Assembly (NCBI GenBank): GCA_023614405.1
Contig: CM042693.1
Coordinates: forward strand, 160,348,731-160,412,730
DNA length: 64,000 bases
Direction: 5' to 3'
DNA from: Avena insularis
Lineage: Eukaryota > Streptophyta > Magnoliopsida > Poales > Poaceae
Made by a program: the position numbers and the translations under genes. A model generated the notes under the pieces. It saw only the letters and a list, made by a program, of their open reading frames with translations. It was not told the DNA's origin and searched no databases. Positions 10,664 through 21,193 of the stretch are shown piece by piece. Position 1 is the first letter of the stretch. Every line of letters begins with the position of its first letter.

Positions 10664-12575
10664 TGTAGGGGTTCGTAGCATGGAAAACAAAAAATTTCTA
10701 CCGCATACAAACAAACAAGCCAAGATCTATCTACTAGATTGTAGCAACGAGTCGATAGAAGAACTCACCCTCGAAGATTCCAAAGTGTTTAACGAGAGCA
10801 GATTCTCGTGGGTGATGTAGTCGTACTCTTGTCGATCTCAAGATCGTGTAGACGATCCTTCCGGCAGTGTTCCAAGGCCTTCGCAATGGTCACATCGTGT
10901 ACTTGATGAAGACCTTCCTCTCCTTGTTCCAGGCAGCGGAGGTTGTAGCACTCTCCTCGCGATTCGGCGACGCAGCGTGGTACCGAAGTAGAGGGAGATC
11001 TCATGAGGCTTCGCCTTAAGCCGGAGCGAGTATGGTGGACTATGAGAGAGGCCTTGGCGATCTAGGGTTTAGAGGGCACCAAGGGAGGAGTCTAGCCGGT
11101 GGCTAGGGTTAGGGTTCACCCCAACTCGGTGAATTGGTGGTGCCCTAGGCGGCGGCAGCAGCAGGGGTGGTGGCGCCGGCGGCTTAGGGTTAGGGTTTCG
11201 GGGTGTGAGAGGTGTACGCTAGAGGGGCACCCCTGCCCCTTCTTTTATAGGTGGGAGGGCGCCGGCCAAGGGGAGGGATTCCTCCCCCAAGTAGGCCTCC
11301 TTGGCCGGCGGGTGGAGGGAGAGGAACTCCTCCCCATGTAGGTTTCCTACTCTCCCTCCACCAAGCAAACTTGCCGTTTGACTTTTCAAATTGGCGTTTG
11401 ATTTTTCAAACTAGGATTTGATTTTTCCCTTTATTTTGCTCAGCCATGATACCTAGTACATGATGCAACCATTCCATATTGTCATGACACATTCATGTAC
11501 CCTTCTCCGGAGTGCCGGACCTTCCAGAACCTTCTAGAACATTCCCGATGAAATCATCGGAATCATTCCCCAACTCCGAAACAGGACTTTCCTTATATGA
11601 ATCTTATTCTCCGGACCATTCCAGATCTCCTCGTGATATCCCGGATCCCATCCGAGACTCCGAACAACATTCAGTCGCTTACTCATCATTCCATAACTAC
11701 TCAACAACATCGAATCCTTAAGTGTGTCTCCCTACGGTTCGTGAATTATGCGGACATGATCGAGACACTTCTCCGAACAATAACCAATAGAGGAATCTAG
11801 AAATTCATATGGCTCCCACATATTTCTACGATTACTTTGCGATCGAATGAACCACTTACATACGATACCAATTTCCCTTTGTATCACGATAGTTTACTTA
11901 TCCGAGGTTTTGATCGTCGGTATCTCTGCATACCTAGTTCAACCTCGTTACCGATAAGTACTATTTTCTCGTTCCCGTGATATGTGATCCCTTGTGAGCC
12001 AGTCACATGCTTGCAAGCCAATTGGATGACATTCCACCGAGAGGGCCCAGAGTATATCTATATGTCATATGGATGGACAAATCCCACTCTTGATCCATGT
12101 GCCTCAACCCATACTTTCCGAACACTCAATTCCACCTTTATAGCCACCCAGTTACGGTGTGGTGTTTGATGTCATCAAATCATCCTTCCGATGATGGTGA
12201 TTAGCATGATCTCATGGTCGAAGGAATTAGGTTACCATGTATCAGAAAGCTTATAGCAATTGAACTATTAAAATGACTTGATCTTTATGCTACGCTTATC
12301 TATAGGAGTATGTCCATCATACCATTCTCCTAATGATATGATCTTGTTGTTAATAACATCTCAATGTTCATGATAGGGAAACCACAATCATTTATTAACC
12401 AACAAGCTAGTATTATGAAGAGGCTTTACTAGGGACTCTAATTTAGTTTACAAATCACACAAGTATTAATGTTTCCTTGTTAATACTGTTATAGCATGAA
12501 TGTAAACATTTATCATAAACACAAAGATATAATAATAACTACATTTATTATTGCCTCTAGGGCATATCTCCAACA
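10664..12575 (-). repeat. Copia A1 5' LTR (Angela/BARE-like)
   Basis: On the minus strand it starts TGTTGGAGATATGCCC at 12575 and ends CGAACCCCTACA at 10664 (1912 bp). It is homologous, in opposite orientation, to the A2 LTR at 21194-23095. It is inserted into the 5' LTR of the Athila-like element: 12576 onward matches 19047 onward. The right target duplication would be ATTCT; its partner is off the left edge. Confidence 0.92.
11241..11250 (-). promoter_or_regulatory. Likely TATA box of the A1 LTR
   Basis: CTATAAAAGA on the minus strand, about 1.3 kb into the LTR and followed by a region rich in short arginine- and glycine-coding triplets. The position fits the U3/R boundary of BARE-like LTRs. 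Assignment is by motif only. Confidence 0.6.
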
Positions 12576-13389
12576 ATTCTATCATGTCTGTGTTTTTTGT
12601 GATCTTGCATGCTCTCCATTATTAGTATCTATCTTGGCCAAGTAGTTTATAGTGACTCCAAGAGGGGGTATTTATGCTCGATAGCGGGTTCATGCCTCTA
12701 TTTAATCTAAGGGAAGTGACAGAAATCTCAAAGGTTGTAGATGTGTTGTTGCCAGTAGGGAGAAAACAATGGTCTCTTGTTCATGGAACAAGTGGATTGT
12801 TTACCTTACACACTTTGCTTAAAGCAGTTGTCTGTTGCTTGCAACTTAATACTAGAGGGGGTTCGGATGATAACCCAAAGGGGGACTTCTAGTCATAGAT
12901 GCAGTTGGATGGCGGTCTATGTATCTTGTTGTATTGCCTAATCAAATCTCATAGGATCGTGATGTCTAGTATTGCATTGTTATGCCTTCCTCGGTCTTGT
13001 CAATTGCCCTGCTGTAATTTGTTTACCCAGCATGCCATGTTTTTTTATCTAAGGAGAACACCTCTAGTGAACTATGGAACCTAGTCCAATCTTTACCATT
13101 GATACATCTTCCACTGTTACTTGTTGCAAACCACCATTACCTTCCACACCATACAATTAATCCTTTGTTATAGCAAGCCAGTGAGATTGACAACCTCGCC
13201 GTTTGTTGGAGCAAAGTCTTGAGTTTGTGTTGTGCAGGTCTCCAAGTTGCTACCAACACCTTTGAGTCGTTTCCTTCATCCTACTGGTTCGATAACCTGT
13301 TGTTTTCTTGAGGAAAACTTGAACTTGTGTTGCAGGTCTCAACACTTACTCTTGGGGTCTCCCAACGAGGCATTGACAACATGCCATCA
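12576..13389 (+). repeat. Athila-like 5' LTR, right part
   Basis: 12576-13189 matches 19047-19660 of the 3' LTR. The LTR appears to end in CATCA at 13389. The following sequence keeps only TGGC of the expected Athila tRNA-Asp type PBS (TGGCGCC...), so the PBS is degenerate. Small ORFs here are not genes. Confidence 0.78.
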
Positions 13390-13573
13390 AGCTATTTCTG
13401 GCTAAGGACATCTTAACAAGGGGAGTCCTTCTCAACCTTTCTCTTTACTTTGTTTTTGTTTTTCTTAGTTTCTTTTGCTTGGTTTTGTTTGCTTTCTCTT
13501 ATCAAAAACACAAAAAAATTAGTTCCTGCTCTAATTGTTGTTGTTGTTGTTGGCTTGCTCCACTTTTGCCAAA

Positions 13574-14446
13574 ATGAACTCTGCTGAGAATACCAAGTTG
13601 TGTGACTTCACTAGCACAAACAACAATGATTTCCTTAGCACTCATGTTGCTCTACCTGCTCCTGATGCTACCTTTTATGAAATTAAGCCTGCTTTGTTGA
13701 ATCTTGTGATGAGAGAGAAATTTTCTTGTGCTAGTTCTGATGATGATGATGCTGCCCACCTCAATAACTTTGTTGAACTTTGTGAGATGCAAAAGTATAA
13801 GGATGTAGATGGAGATATTATTAAGCTCAAGTTATTTCCTTTCTCCTTGAGAGGAAAAGCTAAAGAATGGTTACTATCCTTGCCTAGAAATATTATTGAT
13901 TCATGGATTAAGTGCAAAGATGCTTTTATTGGAAAGTACTACCCTCCTGCTAAGATTATATCTATGAGAAGTGATATTCTGAAATTTAAACAACTTGATA
14001 ATGAACATGTTGCTCAAGCTTGGGAAAGAATGAAATCTTTGGTTAAGAATTGTCCCACTCATGGACTTACTGCTTGGATGATTATCCAGACTTTTTATGC
14101 AGGTTTGAACTTCTCTTCAAGAAACCTGTTGGATTCAGCTGCTGGAGGTACCTTTATGACCATCACCTTGGGTGTTGGAACAAAACTCCTTGATAATATG
14201 ATGGTTAATTATTCTGAATGGCACACCGAGAGAGCTCCACATGGTAAGAAGGTAAATTCTGTTGAAGAAACCTCCTCTTTGAGTGATAAGATTGATGTTA
14301 TTGTGGCTATGCTTGTTAATGGGAAAGCTCCTTTAGATCCAAACAATGTTCCCTTAGCCTATTTGGTTGCTCAAGAAGAGCAAGTTGATGTGAACTTCAT
14401 TAGAAACAACAATTTCAACAATAATTCCTATAGGAATAATTTTGGT
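13574..14446 (+). pseudogene. Athila-type gag
   Basis: The reading frame from the ATG at 13574 (MNSAENTKLCDFTSTNN) encodes a retrotrans_gag-like domain with the core LFPFSLRGKAKEWL and the downstream WERMKSLVKNCPTHGL. This is the capsid region of Athila-type Gag and would assemble particles. An upstream in-frame ATG at 13535 adds a hydrophobic run and is not preferred, because the family usually starts near MNSAEN. After an Asn-rich stretch (about 14395-14445) the frame is lost; the open frame runs on to 14605 in the wrong register, and the true coding register continues from about 14447 in another frame. No zinc knuckle is seen. It is certainly Gag-like, and broken. Confidence 0.87.
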
Positions 14447-15060
14447 ATAACAACAATTATAGGCCTTATCCTCCTAATAATGGCAATACCTATGGGAACT
14501 CCTAAAACAACACTAGAAGTGCCCCCTCTGAACTTGAAGTCATGCTCAAAGACTTTATTAGTAAACAAACCACTTTCAACAAGACTGTGGAGGAAAAGCT
14601 TTTAAGTGTTGAGAAAAATATTTCCTCTTTGTCTGAAGCACAATCCTCTTTGATTAATAAAATGGCTGTTAAACCTGAAACCATGGAAAGTACCTTTGTT
14701 GCTACTCATGTCATACAAGTTACTATTGATGAAAATGTTAGACTGTTAGCCCAACTTCATGCTAAGTGGGAAAGAGAAGCTGAAATTTATAGGAACAATA
14801 GTGTGTGCACTATCACCACCACCAATATGGATGCCACTAAACCACAAGAAGTCCCTATTCCTCCTCCTACAATGCCTAAGCCCAATGAGTCTACTACTAG
14901 TGATGCTAAGTTTGATTTTGATCTTGATGGTTGCAATATTTCTGAAGTGATTATGTTCCTAAAAAAGCTTGCTAGAAGTCCTGATGCTAGTGATATGCAT
15001 GAAGCTTTCACCAAACACATTATAGATGCTCTTGTTAAAATTAAGGAAGAGAAGTCGTAA
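14447..15060 (+). pseudogene. Athila-type gag C-terminal region
   Basis: This is the continuation of Gag after the frameshift near 14447. The register contains a TAA at 14503-14505 and then stays open through a predicted helical stretch (TTFNKTVEEKLLSVEKNI) and a Pro-rich linker (PIPPPTMPKP) to a second TAA at 15058-15060. The same register continues directly into the protease-like domain, so gag and protease were once a single ORF and the TAA is a later nonsense mutation. Confidence is moderate for exact limits. Confidence 0.75.
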
Positions 15061-15552
15061 CACAAAGCTTCTATTCCTAGGAAAGTAGAAGATAGTTGGG
15101 AACCCATTATTAATATGCAAGTGAATGACTTTGATCTCAAAGCTTCATGTGATCTTGGTTCTAGTGTTTCTATTATGCCTAGAAAGATTTATGAAATGCT
15201 TGATTTGCCATCTTTGGAAGATTGTTATTTCGATGTCCCACTTAATGATAATGCTAAGAAGAAACTCATGGGGAGTGTTAATGATGTTCTTATTATGGTT
15301 AACAATGCTTATGTCCCTGTTTGTTTCTATGTTTTGGATGTTGAAAACAATGCTTCTTGTCCTATTACTTTGGGAAGACCTTTTCATAGAACTGTTGGTG
15401 CCATCATTGATATGAAAGAATACACCATTAAATATCAATTTCCATTCAATAAAGGTATTGAACACTTCCCTATGAGGAGAGAGAATTTGATTTTTTCTCC
15501 TCCTTTGAAAGCAAGGTTTGATGTTAATGCTTCTTCATTTGAAAACACTTGA
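15061..15552 (+). pseudogene. Athila-type aspartic protease-like domain
   Basis: In the same register as the upstream gag remnant, this encodes a retropepsin-like fold with the active-site segment CDLGSSVSIMPRKIYE and the later flap and hydrophobic strand ITLGRPFHRTVGAIID. Athila proteases commonly carry DLG(S/A) where other families have DTG. Its role would be to cleave the Gag polyprotein. The frame closes with TGA at 15550-15552; no RT or integrase follows, although Athila pol normally continues here. Loss or absence of pol makes the element non-autonomous. Confidence 0.82.
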
Positions 15553-18268
15553 TTCTTGCTTCTTGTGCCTAACTTAAAGGCGTTAAAGAAAAGTACTTGT
15601 TGGGAGATAACCCAAGAGTTTTATTGAGTCTTGTAAGTTATTACTTCAGAAATTACCTCTCCTTATCCTTTTTGTTTGCTTTTTTTTTGCCAAGAATGAC
15701 CTCTAATGAGAGGGAAGTAAGATTTGGGGAGTTGTTGTCCCGAAACAGATTTTTGTGCTCCACCGTAAAAATTCGTGAGGAATCTCTGTAAGTCGGATTG
15801 CACCAATAATTTACGAATACATCCCCCAGTATGTTAGCTAACTTTTGTTAGTTCAACACTTTTGGATTTGAGCAACTTAAGGTCTTAGAAAAAATCGGTT
15901 TCTACCTGCTGGTCTATTTCGACAGATTTCTGCCATTATTTGCATTTGCTTCTTATTGATTCCTTTTTGGGTTCTTTTTGGGAAATTGAACTTTTTGAGG
16001 GAGTTGCTACAGTAGCTTGTGTTTTTAGTGAAAGTTTTTCTGTTACAAAGCTAAACCTAATGGTCTATTATCTTTTGAATACACTAATGTTGCTAATGAA
16101 GATTGTGTGTAGTTTTGTATGAAGGAAAAATTTTAGGTGTAGAGAAAGAATGATGTAATGATATGAAGAATGGAAAAAATCTCAAGCTTGGGTATGCCAC
16201 CCCGGTGTCACCCCAAGAAATATTCAAGAGGTACAAGCGTCAAAGCTTGGGGATGCCCAAGGCATCCCCTTCTTCATCAATAAAAAGCTCAGGTCTTTCT
16301 AGGCACTTCGTTTTTATTGTTTCATGCACTATTATGTTCTTCATGGAGCGTCTTAGTTTTCATTTTGTTTGCTTAGTTTGTTTAGTTTGCTTGAATAAAG
16401 TAGTTTGGACCCCCGTTTTCACTGTGTTGTTTCAAATAATTTGATTGGTGTTGGAAAGGAGTAGAAAGTTCTTGCTTGAGTAGTGCAAGAGAAGCTTGCT
16501 TTGACTGTGACTTAGACTTTAGCATGTCATGCTAGATGTTTTGACCTTATGCTTAGTGATTATTGTTTTAGCATGACTTTTACCAAACGATTGGGATTTC
16601 TTAGTGTGCCTTGAAAGAATCATGCGTTTTTTTTAGCATGCAAAAGCATAGTATTGTGGTATTCTCCTTTGATGCTTTATTTGCGTTGACTTGGCACATG
16701 CTCACAGCATGTTATGACTATGAAAAAGTCACCATAGCCTCTATGATCATTTAGTCCTTGACTTGTAGTACCACTCTATGCTTTGATTAGTAATGTTTTG
16801 TCGCTCTGCATGATTATGGCCATTATTGCTCTCTTAGTTGGTCGCTCCCAGTTTTTTGCTAGCCTCCACTTGTATGAGTAAGCTCTACTCATGCTTCCAA
16901 ATTCCAAGAAACAAAGTTATTCCAAAGTGTCCACTATAAATTCTTATGCATGGTGTGTTACACCATTCCAAGTATATTCTTGTTTTCATCTATCTTCCAA
17001 TTAAAAAGTATTTTGTTATGTGAAAACTTAGTGATTAAAGCTCTCACAAACTTGATGGCACACTTTATTTTTCTTGCCCCTAATAAACTTGAACCATCGT
17101 GTCATCTATGTTGCATATGCTTGCACTTATACGTTGGAATTAGCAGAACCGTGCTGTAACCGGAACGCTTTCAACATTGCACATGTACTTTGTACACATT
17201 TGATATCATGCTCTTTTGTCTATGGATGACATTGGTGTGAAATAAAAGGGGAGCTTGTAAGTCCATGGAGTTATGTATGTGTGTTAGAGAAACGCCTGGG
17301 CCGCTAGCCTAAGCCATGCCTAATCATGGTGGAAACTTGCAACATCACCATAATGACATCTATGAAGCATTCTTCTTATAAAAAAAGAGAGACATATTGA
17401 GAAAAGAGGAAAGAGATAAAAAAAGCACCATATTCCCATGGTAAATAAGAAGATTGCTGAGATGCTCATTGTCTGCTTGCCTTGTCATTTTGGTTATGGG
17501 ATAACTCTTGTACCATGTGCAAGGGGTACCCCGTTGGAGGTTATCTATGATACACATGTACTTACTATGACAAGAACTTACAGGTGACTAAAGTTTAGTA
17601 ACATGAGGAGCGGACCTCGTATTCAAGGGACATGAGATTGCCAACTTATACTTTTTCAAGCATATACTCCATATTTTTTTCACTTTAACCTTAATCACTT
17701 CAAGATGCTTATGATAGGGGCAATGAGAGCTGAAAGCTAACAAGTACCATAATGTTTGGAAACTCTTTTTGAAACTTGAAATCCCTGCTTCAATATATGA
17801 AGGGCCTTTCTTCCACCATTATATTGAGTCTCTAGTTTCTACCTTTAGGCACCATTTAAGAGAGCATAGTTGTCATTCTTAGTTCTATGTGCATTATCCT
17901 AAAACTTATTGATTGATGCATATTGTTGATACTGCTTGTTCTTGAGCTATTTGTATATAGTCACTCTTATGAACTTTGAAGGTGTCCTATGCGCCTATTT
18001 GCTACTCCATGAGGGACAAGCTGATTTCCACTATGCCATGTTTTCTGTATGTGAAACAAACAAACGTTTTTATATGCATGTTATTCATGATCTTTGTTTG
18101 TAGCCTTTCATGTTGCATGCATAGTTACTTTGTCTTACAGTTAGAACTCCATCTTTCATGCTCATGTTTAGAGTTCTTTGATCCCATCTTTCAATGCTTG
18201 CAAATGGTTTGATATTGATTTTGATGTTGCATGTCACCTCAAAAATTATTCTTTTTATCACTTACCTA
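15553..18268 (+). other. Athila-like element, 3' non-coding region
   Basis: This 2.7-kb stretch holds only short ORFs and no RT, RNase H or integrase motifs. It contains a T-rich run near 15675, a perfect hairpin at 16249-16269 and two copies of a CAAGCTTGGG(T/G)ATGCC-like motif (16183, 16243) that resemble the sequence just before the 3' LTR (18288). No gene is called. Confidence 0.7.
16249..16269 (+). other. Perfect 9-bp hairpin in non-coding region
   Basis: GGGGATGCC, loop CAA, GGCATCCCC. A perfect stem with a 3-nt loop, directly after AAGCTT. It may be an RNA structural element of the retrotransposon transcript; the function is unknown. Confidence 0.75.
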
Positions 18269-18303
18269 CTCGAGAACGAGCAGGAGTTAAGCTTGGTGAT
18301 GCT
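18269..18303 (+). other. Athila-like PPT region
   Basis: A CTCG/CGAG inverted repeat (18269-18280) is followed by AGGAGTTAAGCTTGGTGATGC up to the LTR start at 18304. The position and purine bias fit a polypurine tract, though it is weak. Confidence 0.6.
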
Positions 18304-19660
18304 TGATACGTCGGAAACGTATCTATAATTTTTGATGTTCCATGCTTGTTTAGTATCTACTTTGCTTTGCTTTGTCCACACTTTGAGGTGTTTTTATTTG
18401 TTTTCTGGTACTAACCTATTAACAAGATTCCACAGTGCCAATTGCCTGTTTTCTTCCGTTTTTGGTTTCAGAAAGGCAGAAAATCAATATTCTCGGAATT
18501 GGACGGGAAAAAAGCCAAAGTCAATATTTTACCGTGGGGAACACAGAGCCAGAAGACGAGACGGAGGAGGGCCTTGAGGGGGCCACACCCCTGGCCGCGC
18601 GGGTGGGCCCACCCCGCGCCTAGGGGGTGCAGCCGCCTCGGGCACCCCCTCGGCCTACCTCTTAGCCTAAAGAAGCCCCCAATACCTAAACCCTAAGTAC
18701 CCGATCCATATTCCACGAAACCATCTGTAGCCGCCGCCACCATCGTCCCTAGATCGGGGGATCTGAAGCTCGTCCCGGCACCCTGCCGGAGGGGAGATCA
18801 TCCCGGAGGCCTTCTTCTTCATCATGCCAGCCTCCGGTATGAAGCATGGGTAGTTCCACCTTGGACTACGGGTCCATGTAGTAGCTAGATGGCTGTATCT
18901 CCAACTTTGTGCTTTCATGTCTAGATCTTGTGAGCTCCCTTCATGATCAAGATCTCATCTATTTGTAGTCATGCATGTTGTGTTTGCGGGGATCAGACGG
19001 ATATTGAGATTACAATGTCAGATTGATTAATGGTTTTGTCTTATTGATTCTATCATGTCTGTGGTTTTTGTGATCTTGCATGCTCTCCGTTTTTAGTATC
19101 TATCTTGGCCAAGTAGTTGCTAGTGACTCCAAGAGGGGGTATTTATGCTCGATAGTGGGTTCATGCCTCTATTTAATCTAAGGGAAGTGACAGAAATCTC
19201 TAAGGTTGTAGATGTGTTGTTGCCAGTAGGGAGAAAACAACGGTCTCTTGTTCATGGAACAAGTGGATTGTTTACCTTACACACTTTGCTTAAAGCAGTT
19301 GTCTGTTGCTTGCAACTTAATACTGGAGGGGGTTCGGATGATAATCCAAAGGGGGACTTCTAGTCATAGATGCAGTTGGATGGTGGTTTATGTATCTTGT
19401 TGTATTGCCTAATCGAATCTCATAGGATCATGATATCTAGTATTGCATTGTTATGCCTTGCTCAATCATGTCAATTGCCATGTTGTAATTTGTTTACCCA
19501 GCATGCCATGTTTGTTTATATAAGGAGAACACCTCTAGTGAACTATGGACCCTGGTCCAAACTTTACCATTGATACATCTTCCACTGTTACTTGTTGCAA
19601 ACCAACATTACCTTCCACACCATACAATTAATCCTTTATTACAGCAAACCAGTGAGATTG
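18304..19660 (+). repeat. Athila-like 3' LTR, truncated at right
   Basis: It starts TGATACGTCGGAAACG. Compared with the 5' LTR, about 200 bp of the right end (equivalent to 13190-13389) is missing because the sequence switches to Copia A2 pol at 19661. It includes a GC-rich block at 18540-18850. Small ORFs such as 19145-19363 are also present in the 5' LTR and look like LTR noise. Confidence 0.85.
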
Positions 19661-19917
19661 GATCCATGTATGAAAACCATGTATGGACTTTGGTAGACTT
19701 ACCGGATGGCCGAAAGGCTGTCGAGAACAAATGGATTTTCAAGAAGAAACAGATGTTGATGGTAATGTTACTGTCTATAAAGCTCAACTTGTCGCAAAAG
19801 GGTTTCGATAAATTCAAGGAGTTGACTACAATGAGACTTCCTCACCGGTAGCAAAGCTATAGTCTGTGAGGATTTTTTTTAGCAATCGCTGCATATTATG
19901 ATTATGAGATATGGTAG
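19661..19917 (+). pseudogene. Copia A2 RT, N-terminal remnant
   Basis: Encodes the family segment SMYENHVWTLVDLPDGRKAV and NKWIFKKK at the start of the Copia RT domain. A base is lost near 19750, and stops interrupt the rest, including TAG at 19915-19917 immediately before MDVKT. That TAG replaces the CAG (Gln) still seen in B1 and C, a C-to-T change. Confidence 0.82.
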
Positions 19918-21159
19918 ATGGATGTCAAAACGGTGTTCCTCAATGGAGACATTGATGAAGAGTTGTATATGGTACAACCCAAAGGTTTTGTCGATCCTAA
20001 AGATGCTAACAAGGTATGCAAACTTCAATGGTCCATTTATGGATTAAAGCAAGCATCCCGGAGTTGGAATCAACGTTTTGATAAGGTAATCAAAAGTTTT
20101 GGTTTTATACAAACTTATGGAGAAGCTTGTATTTCCAAGAAAGTGAGTGGGAGCTCTGTAGCATTCTTAATATTGTATGTAGATGACATATTGTTGATTG
20201 GGAATGATGTATACCTTCTTAATAGTGTCAAGGATTATTTGACTAATATTTTTTCAATGAAAGATCTTGGCGAAGCAGCTTACATATTAGGCATAAAGAT
20301 TTATAGAGATAGATCGAGACACCTAATATCATTGTCACAGAGTACATATTTGGACAAACTTCTAAAGAGGTTTGGAATGGAAGATAGCAAGAAAGGGTTC
20401 TTTCCCATGTTTCCCAATACGACCTTGAGTAAAACTCAAAGTCCTGCAACGGCAGAAGATAGAGAAAGGATGTGTAAGACTTCATATGCATCAGCCATAG
20501 GATCTCGTATGTATGCCATGCTATGTACTAGACCCGACATTGCATATGATGTTAGTTTGACTAGCAGATATCAAAGTGATCTAGGAGTGGATCATTGGAC
20601 AGCGGTCAAAAACATCCTTAAGTACTTGAGAAGAACTAAGGATATGGTTCTTTTTTATGGAGGTGATGAACAGATCGTTGTTAATGGTTACACCGATGCT
20701 AGTTGGAACACCGATCCGAATGATTCTAAATCGCAATCTGGATACGTATTTACTTTGAATGGTGCAGCAGTTAGCTGGAGGAGTGCAAAGCAAAGCATTG
20801 TGGCGAGATCTTCAACTGAATCGGAATACATAGCTGCTTCGGAGGCTTCACAAGAGGCGATATGGATGAAGGAGTTCATTACAGAGCTTGGTGTGGTTCC
20901 AAGTGCGCTGGACCCAATGTCTATCTATTGTGATAACATGGGCGCCATAGCCAATGCGCAAGAACCAAGGTCACACAAGAAGCTGAAGCACATCAAGCTA
21001 AATTTTCACGCTATTCGAGAGCATGTCCAAGATGGTGACATAAAGATTTGCAAAGTACACACAGATCTGAATGTGGAGGATCTGTTGACTAAACCTCTCC
21101 CGAGGGCAAAACATGACCAGCACCAAACCGCCATGGGTGTTCGATATATTACCATGTAA
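19918..21159 (+). pseudogene. Copia A2 reverse transcriptase / RNase H
   Basis: A 413-residue open frame covers most of the Copia RT palm and thumb plus RNase H. Visible motifs are MDVKTVFLNG at the start, SIYGLKQASRSW, the catalytic YVDD at residues 87-90 (20176-20187), and the RNase H segments GYTDASWN, STESEYIAAS and HTDLNVEDLLTKPLP near the end. It would copy element RNA into DNA and degrade the RNA strand. The ATG is simply the first Met after a stop inside the original ORF, not a natural start. The stop is followed after about 35 bp by the PPT and 3' LTR, the usual Copia order. Open for its whole length but useless without the lost domains. Confidence 0.93.
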
Positions 21160-21181
21160 TCTGGATTAGTTGACTCTAGTG

Positions 21182-21193
21182 CAAGTGGGAGAC
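21182..21193 (+). other. A2 polypurine tract
   Basis: CAAGTGGGAGAC immediately before the 3' LTR. The same tract precedes the B1, B2 and C LTRs. Confidence 0.85.

Larger units (their letters stand above)
12576..19660 (+). mobile_element. Athila-like Gypsy element lacking RT and integrase
   Basis: LTR pieces at 12576-13389 and 18304-19660 match each other over a 614-bp stretch of identical length, defining a 4.9-kb internal region (13390-18303). That region encodes only Gag and a protease-like domain, followed by 2.7 kb of non-coding DNA. The LTR start TGATACGTC and the gag/protease-only content resemble Triticeae Athila-type families such as Sabrina or WHAM; the name is not certain. The left end is interrupted by Copia A1 and lies outside the window. 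The right end is cut at 19660 by the fusion to Copia A2. It would need RT and integrase from a partner element. Confidence 0.82.

Noticed and set aside
13535..13573. Upstream start MLLLLLACSTFA for Athila gag, resembling a signal peptide
   Set aside because: Encoded by a T/G-rich repeat before the usual MNSAEN-type start; Gag is cytoplasmic.
19145..19573. ORFs of 72 and 67 residues in the Athila-like 3' LTR, with copies at 12674-13084
   Set aside because: Conserved between copies only because both are LTRs; no domain, and no better conservation of codons than of surrounding sequence by eye.
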